From Cyclobacteriaceae bacterium (GTDB lineage: Bacteria > Bacteroidota > Bacteroidia > Cytophagales > Cyclobacteriaceae): a stretch of 32,576 bases of DNA. The translations under genes and the position numbers were made by a program. This document shows positions 23,953 through 31,556 of the stretch, piece after piece (within the stretch, counting starts at the first letter, position 1; each line of letters starts with the position of its first letter). A model generated the notes under the pieces. It was given only the letters and a program-made list of their open reading frames with translations, was not told where the DNA came from and searched no databases. The stretch lies in assembly GCA_025455225.1 (NCBI GenBank), contig JALOMY010000003.1, positions 1 to 32,576 on the forward strand, read 5' to 3'.

Positions 23953-24843
23953 CTATATTTTATCAATCAAATAGGCAATCTGTACAATTGGCAAATAAAA
24001 AAATGATCCGAACATAATTCGTAAAGCGCTGACACGACTTCCTGTTTTCATTAATGAAAAAGTTTGCGCCAGAAAGAGCACTCCGCAAATGGTAGCTACA
24101 ATGGCAGAATCAATCCCGGTAATACCAAATTTAGCAGGCAGCATTCCTAAAGGCAGAAGGAATAAAGTGTAAATCATGATTTGAATTGCGTTATTCAAAT
24201 CCCGTTGTCCACCGAATGGAAGTAATTTAAATCCTGCCTTTTTATAATCCTCATCCGCCAGCCAGGCAATTGCCCAAAAATGAGGAAACTGCCAGATGAA
24301 CTGAATACCAAAAATAATCAGTGCTTCATAAGTAATCTTCCCTGTTGATGCTACCCAACCCAGCAAAGGAGGAAGAGCTCCCGGTATGGCGCCAACAAAA
24401 ACAGCTATAGGTCCCACTCGTTTCAGAGGGGTGTACACAAAGCTGTATAAAATCATGGACAGAACAGACAAACCAACCGTTAACAGGTTGGAACTGTATA
24501 AGAGGATTGAAATGCTTACTGCAAAACAAACGATAGCAAAGACGAGGGCCTCCTGAACCGTAACCCTGCCGGTTGGAATCGGACGGTTCATTGTTCGGGT
24601 CATCAGTTTGTCGTAGTTACGTTCAAGAATTTGATTTATCGTAATGGAGGAACCCGATAATAATAATCCTCCAACAAACAACAATGTCAACGTGCTCCAA
24701 TTCACAGTTGGGGTGGCCAGTGTATACCCAAAAGCACATGAAAAAGCTACCAAAAGCGATAACCGGAATTTCAGAAGCTCCCAGTATGCCTTCGCTTTAG
24801 CTGCAACCCAATCTGTTCCGTGTAAAGTATCTATCGTTGCCAT
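23953..24843 (-). CDS. ctaB: Protoheme IX farnesyltransferase (heme O synthase)
   Basis: A 296-residue UbiA-family membrane enzyme that adds farnesyl to heme B, giving heme O. Nine or so helices. The prenyl diphosphate site is visible as NQILERNYDKLMTRTMNRP (residues 70-88), close to the family N-x-x-x-D-x-x-x-D-x-x-M-x-RT-x-x-RP, and the second Asp-rich loop as WLADEDYKKAGF. GAIPGALPPLLGW is a further family motif. It begins one base after ctaA ends (stop of ctaA at 24845), so heme O and heme A synthesis are coupled in one transcript. Its isoprenoid substrate comes from the MEP pathway that ispG in this window serves. Confidence 0.95.
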   Translation of the reverse strand: MATIDTLHGTDWVAAKAKAYWELLKFRLSLLVAFSCAFGYTLATPTVNWSTLTLLFVGGLLLSGSSITINQILERNYDKLMTRTMNRPIPTGRVTVQEALVFAIVCFAVSISILLYSSNLLTVGLSVLSMILYSFVYTPLKRVGPIAVFVGAIPGALPPLLGWVASTGKITYEALIIFGIQFIWQFPHFWAIAWLADEDYKKAGFKLLPFGGQRDLNNAIQIMIYTLFLLPLGMLPAKFGITGIDSAIVATICGVLFLAQTFSLMKTGSRVSALRIMFGSFFYLPIVQIAYLIDKI

Positions 24844-24844
24844 T

Positions 24845-25870
24845 CTATTTTATTAACACACCGGTTTTGCCTGTGTTTAATTTTAACGCTAATAAAAATA
24901 ACGTTCCGAAGGAAATGGAAGCCAATCCCAGATGAACGGGTTGCAAGGCCGGAGGCACAGCCATATAGGCCATTCCTGCACCGCTTAAAACCGTGCACAA
25001 AAGTAACAGGAATACCCCAAGGCCAAAAGATCTCATCCTGTCACTTTGAATCAATTTGTATAGTATACCGGCAAAAATTATCAGTACAATCCATGAAAAA
25101 GAGCGATGGATAATAAAATCAGTACCCAGGGAAGCAATCCAATCGTTACGGTTGGCGATTGTGCGTGCCACCTGATCCAGGCTTTCACGTACCTGGGTGC
25201 CTAATAAAATCTGGAAAAGCAGGGCAACAAGGCCCCCGATTACCCAGGGATTTAATCCGGCAACTTTAAATACCGGATAGGAATCGCGTGATGTCTGATG
25301 TATAATCCACGTTAAAAGGGCAACAATTACCAAAGCCAAAAACATGTGGACGGTTATTGTCCATGGGGTTAGATTGGTTGAAACCACAAATGAACCAATC
25401 CATCCCTGAAAACCAACCATAAGAAAAGTAATCAAGGCCACAACAGTCCACGACCTCTGCGTATTCCAGAAACGAATGGAGGAAACAAATACAGCAAATA
25501 TCAACAGGCCAATAATCACACCTATAAGGCGGTTTATATATTCAATCCATGTTTTAAGGGGATTAAAATCCGCTTCTTCACGGATGGATTCATCTTCTAA
25601 TATTTTCTCAGCTGTGGATGAAAGTCCTATTGCATTCAAATATTTAGCAAAACGGATATTCTTCTCATGGCGGTAATTCGAGTAGATTTCCTTGTAATTT
25701 TCCGGTAATTGATCTGCCGAAGTTGGGGGTACCCATTTGCCAAAGCAAGTTGGCCAATCCGGGCAACCCATGCCGGAACCGGTACTTCTCACAATTCCCC
25801 CAACCAAAATCAATACGTAAACCGCAATTAAGGTGGAAAGGGATAACCTATAAAATCCCCGTACACGCAT
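24845..25870 (-). CDS. ctaA: Heme A synthase, COX15/CtaA family
   Basis: A 341-residue eight-helix membrane enzyme converting heme O to heme A. The first loop has the Cys pair Cys36 and Cys42 in GCPDWPTC and a long insert (about residues 50-105) as in Bacteroidota forms. Compared with the four heme-ligand His of B. subtilis CtaA, three are visible: His175 (TVHMFLAL), His255 (IIHRSFSW) and His313 (PVHLGLAS). The essential Glu is Glu110 in WIEYINRLIG, but the first His, three residues after it, is Asn113. The substitution may be normal for the lineage or may change heme binding. The gene starts 15 bases after a terminator-like hairpin and is followed without a gap by ctaB. Confidence 0.93.
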   Translation of the reverse strand: MRVRGFYRLSLSTLIAVYVLILVGGIVRSTGSGMGCPDWPTCFGKWVPPTSADQLPENYKEIYSNYRHEKNIRFAKYLNAIGLSSTAEKILEDESIREEADFNPLKTWIEYINRLIGVIIGLLIFAVFVSSIRFWNTQRSWTVVALITFLMVGFQGWIGSFVVSTNLTPWTITVHMFLALVIVALLTWIIHQTSRDSYPVFKVAGLNPWVIGGLVALLFQILLGTQVRESLDQVARTIANRNDWIASLGTDFIIHRSFSWIVLIIFAGILYKLIQSDRMRSFGLGVFLLLLCTVLSGAGMAYMAVPPALQPVHLGLASISFGTLFLLALKLNTGKTGVLIK

Positions 25871-25884
25871 ACGACATAATCAAC

Positions 25885-25938
25885 GAAAAAAGATTCAAGC
25901 TCACCAACCCGGATAACTGATTAGTGGTCTTGAATCTT
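25885..25938 (-). terminator. Terminator-like hairpin between cox1 and ctaA
   Basis: AAGATTCAAG and CTTGAATCTT form a perfect ten-base stem with a 29-base loop that has its own short ACCA/TGGT pairing. On the minus strand the stem runs straight into six T (CTTTTTTCG). It lies 14 bases after the cox1 stop and 15 bases before the ctaA start. The long loop makes it weaker than a classic terminator. Confidence 0.65.
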
Positions 25939-25952
25939 CTTACCTTTTACTA

Positions 25953-27836
25953 TTAATGCTTTTCGCCTTCAACCACAATCGCTCCGTGACCACCGGAAGT
26001 CTCCAGTTTAATCATCTCATTCTCATGAGGTAGGTTAGACTCAGGAGTCTCGGAATATGGAACAGTCTGAGGGATATAATCATCTTTAGCCCCTGGCTTG
26101 CTGTAATCATAGGGCCAACGGTACACAGCTGGTATTTCACCCGGCCAGTTGCCATGACCCGGCAAACGAGGTGTAGTCCACTCAAGTGTAGTTGATTTCC
26201 AGGGGTTAGCCGAAGCCAGTTTCCCTCTGAAAATACTGTAGAAAAAGTTAAACAAGAAGATCAATTGTGCTGTAAGCGTAAACACAGCTGCAATGCTAAC
26301 CAGGGTATTTAAATCCGTAAACCCGCTGAAGGTCTCAAAATTGGTAAACGAATAATATCTTCTTGGGAAACCCGCTATTCCAATATAGTGCATTGGGAAA
26401 AACACCATGTAAACGCCTACGAACGATAACCAGAAGTGAATGTATCCCAGCTTTTCATTCATCATCCTTCCAAACATTTTCGGGAACCAATGGTAAATAC
26501 CGGCCAGCATTCCAAAGAATGAAGCGCTACCCATTACCAGGTGGAAGTGTGCAACAACGAAATAGGTATCATGTAACTGAATATCGATGGCTGAATTGCC
26601 CAGGAAAATTCCAGTAATACCACCCGTTAAGAAGAATGACACAAGACCGATTGAAAACAACATTGCCGATGTAAACCGGATGTTGCCCTTCCAAAGTGTT
26701 GTTACATAATTGAAGATCTTAACAGCTGATGGAACTGCGATAATCAAGGTTAACAACATGAAGATGGAACCGAGGAATGGGTTCATTCCGGTAACAAACA
26801 TATGATGCGCCCAAACTATAAAGGAAAGTATTGCAATAAATAACATGGAACCAATCATCGCTTTATAACCGAAAATAGGTTTACGAGAATTGGTAGCAAT
26901 AATTTCAGAAGTAATACCCAGCGCAGGCAACAACACAATGTATACTTCAGGATGGCCCAGGAACCAGAATAAGTGCTGGAATAAGATGGGGCTACCCCCT
27001 ACATTAGTCAAAGCCTCACCACCAATGTAGATGTCAGAAAGGAAGAAACTGGTTCCGAAGCTACGATCAAAAATCAGCAATAAGGCAGCGGCAAACAGTA
27101 CCGGGAATGATAGTAACCCGATAATGGCTGTAAAGAAGAACGCCCAGATGGTAAGCGGCATACGCGTGAACGACATGCCGCGGGTACGCATATTAATCAC
27201 AGTGGTGATATAGTTGATACCGCCTAACAGGGTGCTGACAATAAACAAGGCCATGGCAACCAACCAAAGTGTCATTCCGAGCCCGGATCCCTGAATTGCC
27301 TGAGGCAAAGCACTGAGTGGTGGATAAACTGTCCAGCCACCGCCAGCAGGTCCTGTTTCCAGGAAGAATGAACTCATCATGACTACACTGGACAAAAAGA
27401 AGAACCAGTATGATAACATGTTCATAAATCCCGATGCCATATCACGTGCCCCGATTTGCAACGGAATAAGGAAATTTGAGAACGTACCACTTAATCCGGC
27501 AGTGAGCACAAAGAACACCATGATTGTTCCGTGCATGGTAACGAGGGCCAGATAAAATTCCGGATCGAGTTTTCCTTCCGGGGTAATCCAACCGCCAAGC
27601 ATCGGACGTAACCATTCCAGGCTCATATCGGGGAAACCCAACTGCAACCGGAAGATCACTGAAAGCAATCCACCGAAAAGTGCCCAAAACATCCCCGTGA
27701 TCAGGAATTGCTTGGCAATTACTTTATGATCCTGACTGAAAATATAGGTTGTCCAAAAATTGCCCTCATGATGCTCATGCTCATGATCATCATGGTGGTG
27801 TACATCAATGTTGGTGTGAGTATGTGTTGTTGCCAT
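25953..27836 (-). CDS. ctaD: Cytochrome c oxidase subunit I (A1-type heme-copper oxidase)
   Basis: A 627-residue catalytic subunit that reduces O2 to water and pumps protons. Ligands are in place: His102 (TMHGTIM) and His432 for the low-spin heme, His295, His344 and His345 for CuB (GHPEVY and WAHHMF), His430 for the high-spin heme (VVAHFHLV), and Tyr299 crosslinked to His295. Glu297 in GHPEVY marks the A1 class with a D-channel. Twelve helices are expected. The first 25 residues are rich in His (nine between 5 and 23: HTHTNIDVHHHDDHEHEHH), before the conserved start of the core at about residue 28. It follows cox2 by 13 bases. Confidence 0.97.
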   Translation of the reverse strand: MATTHTHTNIDVHHHDDHEHEHHEGNFWTTYIFSQDHKVIAKQFLITGMFWALFGGLLSVIFRLQLGFPDMSLEWLRPMLGGWITPEGKLDPEFYLALVTMHGTIMVFFVLTAGLSGTFSNFLIPLQIGARDMASGFMNMLSYWFFFLSSVVMMSSFFLETGPAGGGWTVYPPLSALPQAIQGSGLGMTLWLVAMALFIVSTLLGGINYITTVINMRTRGMSFTRMPLTIWAFFFTAIIGLLSFPVLFAAALLLIFDRSFGTSFFLSDIYIGGEALTNVGGSPILFQHLFWFLGHPEVYIVLLPALGITSEIIATNSRKPIFGYKAMIGSMLFIAILSFIVWAHHMFVTGMNPFLGSIFMLLTLIIAVPSAVKIFNYVTTLWKGNIRFTSAMLFSIGLVSFFLTGGITGIFLGNSAIDIQLHDTYFVVAHFHLVMGSASFFGMLAGIYHWFPKMFGRMMNEKLGYIHFWLSFVGVYMVFFPMHYIGIAGFPRRYYSFTNFETFSGFTDLNTLVSIAAVFTLTAQLIFLFNFFYSIFRGKLASANPWKSTTLEWTTPRLPGHGNWPGEIPAVYRWPYDYSKPGAKDDYIPQTVPYSETPESNLPHENEMIKLETSGGHGAIVVEGEKH

Positions 27837-27849
27837 GTCGTTGATAATC

Positions 27850-28932
27850 TTAATTTGAACCTACTGCCGTCTGAGTTGCCTGAACAAAAGCATCGTTATC
27901 GACCGGTATACCTGCTTTAATCATAGCTGATTCCCTCAGGCTAGCCGGTACATTCTTCAAATAATCAGGATTTTGCTTTAACCAGGCTTCTTGTTCCATC
28001 TTCCATTTTTCAAAATCTTCTGGTGTATCAACTACTACCGGCATCTTCATGGAAAAATGTCCTTTTCCACAAATTTCAGTGCAGGCAAGTTCATAGTTAA
28101 AATCAGGATTGCCCAATTCATCACGCATCTCTTTGGTAGTTTTGGTTGCGGTGAATTTGAATTGAGTAGGCATCCCCGGAACAGCATCCATTTTCACCCG
28201 GAAATGAGGAAGAAATACACTGTGTAAAACATCTTTTGCTCTTATTTTCAAGAGTACTTCCTTTCCTTTAGGTATGTGCAGTTCTAAGGATTTAAAATCA
28301 TCATAGGTATTATTATCGGTAAGGACAAGACCAAATTCGTTGATTGCATCAATCTTCTGATAATGGTACTCGCCAAGCACTTTATCTTTTCCCGGATACC
28401 GTGCGGTCCAGGCAAATTGCTGGGCAATTACTTCAATAACTTCCGCATCCTCAGAAGCAGGTGAGGTTATATCGTTCCACGCACGCAAGCCTGTGAATAT
28501 CAACACGGCCAATACGATGGCCGGAATAATCGTCCATGCTAACTCCAGATAATGGTTATCCGGATAGAAAGTTGCCTTTCTTCCCTCTTTATACTGGTAT
28601 TGATATATGAATACGAATTTAATTATGCTGATAATTGTGAAGGCAACTACTGTAACACCCATTGTAATCCAGAATAATGTATCTGTCCAGGCGCCATGCT
28701 CGGATGCAATGGGCAATGTATACTTATCGAAATTCGCATACGAATACCAGAAAAATCCTGTAAAACCAAAGATTGCGAAGAGCAGAAAAAGCATCGCATT
28801 GATGCTGTTGCTGCTGTCTACCTCACCTTCTTTCTTTCCCTTTGCTACACTTACCAGGTTACTGATTCTGAAAATCATATACAGAATAGTCAGAACCAGA
28901 ATTACACCAAGAACAACAATCAGAGTCATCAT
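27850..28932 (-). CDS. ctaC: Cytochrome c oxidase subunit II with CuA site, extra N-terminal helices
   Basis: A 360-residue subunit II. The CuA site is complete: His237 (LHSVFLPHF), Cys284, Glu286, Cys288, His292 and Met295 in ACTEICGKGHFSM. The electron-entry aromatic Trp is in QQFAWTARYPG (Trp175). There are four hydrophobic segments (about 2-20, 45-65, 82-108, 127-150) instead of the usual two, so the first 70 residues are an additional helical pair, a form I recall in Bacteroidota. No cytochrome c domain is fused at the C-terminus, so electrons must come from a separate cytochrome, most likely a heme c of the Act complex. Follows actF by 12 bases. Confidence 0.95.
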   Translation of the reverse strand: MMTLIVVLGVILVLTILYMIFRISNLVSVAKGKKEGEVDSSNSINAMLFLLFAIFGFTGFFWYSYANFDKYTLPIASEHGAWTDTLFWITMGVTVVAFTIISIIKFVFIYQYQYKEGRKATFYPDNHYLELAWTIIPAIVLAVLIFTGLRAWNDITSPASEDAEVIEVIAQQFAWTARYPGKDKVLGEYHYQKIDAINEFGLVLTDNNTYDDFKSLELHIPKGKEVLLKIRAKDVLHSVFLPHFRVKMDAVPGMPTQFKFTATKTTKEMRDELGNPDFNYELACTEICGKGHFSMKMPVVVDTPEDFEKWKMEQEAWLKQNPDYLKNVPASLRESAMIKAGIPVDNDAFVQATQTAVGSN

Positions 28933-28944
28933 ACTGCTTTCAAA

Positions 28945-30300
28945 TTAAATGTGGTGATGGAGGCTTTCTTCTAATAAAGGATGGTTCTTGCCAAAGAGGG
29001 GCATTTTGGACAAGCTGGATAATGTTATCCATAAGAACGCAGCCAGGAAGATGAATGCCGTACCGATTTCGAGAAGCCCTAATCCCCCCTGCTCTTTCAT
29101 CACACCCGGTGTAACCATATTGTAAAAATCAAACCAATGTCCAACAATGATAATCGGACAAACCAGTTTCAACATTGATAAATGGCGTTTTGCATCTCTC
29201 GTCATTAATAACAGGAACGGAAGCACAAAGTTCAGGATCAAATTGGCAAAAAAGATCCAACTGTACGGACTGGTACGCATGCGTTCAATGAAGTATACAG
29301 TTTCTTCAGGAATATGCGCATAGTAGATCAACAGGAACTGTCCGAACCAGATGTACGTCCAGAAAATCGAGAACGCAAAAACAAATTTACCCAGATCATG
29401 AAGATGGTTCGAATTAACAATCTTGAGATAACCTGCCTCTTTCAAGCTAGCCACAATTAGCGTAATCAAAGCAAGGCCGGTTACCCACCAACTGGCAAAA
29501 ACATACCAGCCGAACATGGTACTGAACCAATGGGTGTCAATACTCATTACCCAATCCCAGGCAGATACCGAAGAACTTACCGCGAAGAACACCAGGAACC
29601 AGGCTGAGATGCTGCGGTTTTTGTACCAATGTTTTGTATCCGCGTCAAGATCTTCAGCCATCATGTTCTTTTTTATCATGGTAAAGAACCAATACCACAT
29701 GCCGAAGAAGATTACCATACGGGCGATAAAGAATATAGGGAAACCACCGGCTTCACCGGGCCAGAAAAAATAAGGAGCTTTTTCCGCAATTATGGTATCG
29801 TAGGAACCACTGTTCTCATCATATAAATAACTGTGGGTCCAATGGAAAATATCATGATTGGTTACAAACCATAGAACCAGGGTAAGTAATCCGGCAATCG
29901 GAATCCAATGGCCCATAGCCAGCGGAATTCGCTTAAGGCCTGCAGACCAACCCGCCTGGGCGGCAAACTGAATGGCTACGAAGAACAATCCAATGATACC
30001 AAGACCAACAAAAAAGACGTTGTTCATCCACAGCGTAGTTAAAATACGCTTGATCCACGGAGCGGTTTCATGATGTTCACCTGAGGCATGTTCAGCAGCT
30101 GCGCTTTCATCAGCAGCGGCTACAAGTTTTTCAACCATAACACCGGCATGACCTCCTGAGCCCTCGGAGTGATCAGCACTTCGGGCAAAAAATACTCCGG
30201 CAATAAATAACACGATGCCAATAGCTAATAAAATAATAAGCTTCTTTTTGGCCTCCTGTGTGAAAACAAATTTTTCTTCCGCTATTGTTGAATGACCCAT
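28945..30300 (-). CDS. actF: Alternative complex III subunit ActF
   Basis: A 451-residue membrane protein with about ten helices, related to ActC/NrfD in its fold but without cofactors. Typical ActF segments include RIPLAMGHWIPIAGL, HDIFHWTHSYLYD, PYFFWPGEAGG-x-x-x-FFIARM, SAWDWVMSIDTHWFSTMFGWY, FWTYIWFGQFLLIYYAHIPEE and GHWFDFYNMV. In the Act complex it stabilises the quinol-oxidising core and may take part in proton transfer. An Ala/His/Glu-rich loop (residues 42-80) follows the first helix. The start ATG at 30300 has an AAGGAG 15 bases upstream, one of few SD-like sites here. Confidence 0.95.
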   Translation of the reverse strand: MGHSTIAEEKFVFTQEAKKKLIILLAIGIVLFIAGVFFARSADHSEGSGGHAGVMVEKLVAAADESAAAEHASGEHHETAPWIKRILTTLWMNNVFFVGLGIIGLFFVAIQFAAQAGWSAGLKRIPLAMGHWIPIAGLLTLVLWFVTNHDIFHWTHSYLYDENSGSYDTIIAEKAPYFFWPGEAGGFPIFFIARMVIFFGMWYWFFTMIKKNMMAEDLDADTKHWYKNRSISAWFLVFFAVSSSVSAWDWVMSIDTHWFSTMFGWYVFASWWVTGLALITLIVASLKEAGYLKIVNSNHLHDLGKFVFAFSIFWTYIWFGQFLLIYYAHIPEETVYFIERMRTSPYSWIFFANLILNFVLPFLLLMTRDAKRHLSMLKLVCPIIIVGHWFDFYNMVTPGVMKEQGGLGLLEIGTAFIFLAAFLWITLSSLSKMPLFGKNHPLLEESLHHHI

Positions 30301-30339
30301 GTTCTATAGTGTTAACTCCTTTTGAGTAGAATTCAATTA

Positions 30340-31008
30340 TTATTTCTGTAATGTCTTTACGTAACGGGCAATTTTCCACCGGTCTTCAGGACTGATCTGT
30401 GATCCATGCGGAGCCATCAAACCTTTGCCTGCAGTAATTACATGAAATATATGTCCTTCTGTAATGTCTTTATAGGCATCACCTTTCAGGTTGGCAACCC
30501 CGGCATAGGCACTGCGCTCAACACCATCAACCGTAACACCGGTAGCTACTTTTCCATCACCTTCACCCTTAGGCCCATGGCAATGATTGCAGTAACTAAT
30601 ATAAAGAGCTTTACCTTCATCAAGTAGCTGCTTGTTGTCAATACCTTCGAAAGGACTTACCATTTTAGCCGCGATCTCCAGGCTGTCTTTTGGAAGACGG
30701 TAAGGAAGCGATCCGAATTTATTTCGGCTTACTGTATTCGGAGCGGGTAAACGCATATTCATCCGGTACGGATTAAGTCCGTTTGAATTATAAAATTCTG
30801 CATGCCCGTCTTCGTATTCAATGGAAGTTAACCAACGGCCTGCATCCGGGTCGGTGATCTGTGTATACGGTTCATAGGCAACCGAATGATACATATTGGG
30901 TGAATACTCTAAACCGGGATTATCACCGCCAGCCTTACAGGAAACAAGTAGAATGGCAGCCAGGCCCAGAACCAGAGTATAAGTAAAGTTCATCATGATC
31001 TTCTTCAT
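30340..31008 (-). CDS. actE: Alternative complex III subunit ActE, monoheme cytochrome c lipoprotein
   Basis: The ATG at 31008 gives a 222-residue protein with signal MKKIMMNFTYTLVLGLAAILLVSC (lipidated Cys24). A longer reading starting inside actD is not needed. The heme c site is Cys140-x-x-Cys143-His144 (CNHCHGPKGEGDG), and the distal ligand is probably Met198 (AGKGLMAPHG). Residues 30-115 are an extended arm with the YRMNMRLP motif seen in ActE. In the Act complex this subunit carries electrons from the ActA/ActB module to the oxidase, here likely straight to CuA of the cox2 product encoded in the same cluster. Starts four bases after the actD stop. Confidence 0.94.
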   Translation of the reverse strand: MKKIMMNFTYTLVLGLAAILLVSCKAGGDNPGLEYSPNMYHSVAYEPYTQITDPDAGRWLTSIEYEDGHAEFYNSNGLNPYRMNMRLPAPNTVSRNKFGSLPYRLPKDSLEIAAKMVSPFEGIDNKQLLDEGKALYISYCNHCHGPKGEGDGKVATGVTVDGVERSAYAGVANLKGDAYKDITEGHIFHVITAGKGLMAPHGSQISPEDRWKIARYVKTLQK

Positions 31009-31012
31009 AGAA

Positions 31013-31543
31013 TTATTCAAAACTCTTTTCGTTAACTTCAACTGCCCCACTTTCTGATAAGATGCGTTTAATATCATCTTTGGTTTTTCCACCGTTTACG
31101 GCCAGATCAACAGCCATGATATGCATGTCCTGCGTGCTTCGGATATCAAATTGACGGGGCCACTTATAAGGTTTCATGTCGCTCACAATCATGAAAGTGC
31201 CCACCATGCCAAGGGCTGACAAGAGCACGGTTAATTCAAAGGTTACGGGTATAAACGGAGGAAGTGATGCAAAATTCTTTCCCCCAATGATCATGGGCCA
31301 GTCAAATCCAAGCATCCAGAACTGCAACAAAAGGGCAAGGCTGGTACCAGTCATTCCGAAAATAAAGGCAGCAATAGGTAAACGCGTACGCTTATATCCC
31401 AAAGCTTCATCGATTCCGTGAACCGGGAAAGGCGAGTAAACTTCCTCGATTTTAATTCCGCTTGCGCGGACTTTTTTTATGCCGCTCAGAAGAACATCCT
31501 CGTCATTGAAAACACCTACAACAAAATGCTTGTTTGCATCCAT
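31013..31543 (-). CDS. actD: Alternative complex III subunit ActD (DUF3341)
   Basis: A 176-residue protein with a cytosolic N-terminal domain (FVVGVFNDEDVLLSGIKKV, then YSPFPVHGIDEALGY), two transmembrane helices (about 57-80 and 96-120) and a short C-terminal part. The YSPFPVHG motif and the turn FIPVTFELTVLLSALGM are hallmarks of ActD. It carries no cofactor and anchors the cytosolic side of the Act complex. Lies between actC and actE, 13 bases after the actC stop and four bases before actE. Confidence 0.95.
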   Translation of the reverse strand: MDANKHFVVGVFNDEDVLLSGIKKVRASGIKIEEVYSPFPVHGIDEALGYKRTRLPIAAFIFGMTGTSLALLLQFWMLGFDWPMIIGGKNFASLPPFIPVTFELTVLLSALGMVGTFMIVSDMKPYKWPRQFDIRSTQDMHIMAVDLAVNGGKTKDDIKRILSESGAVEVNEKSFE

Positions 31544-31556
31544 GATTTATTGCTTT

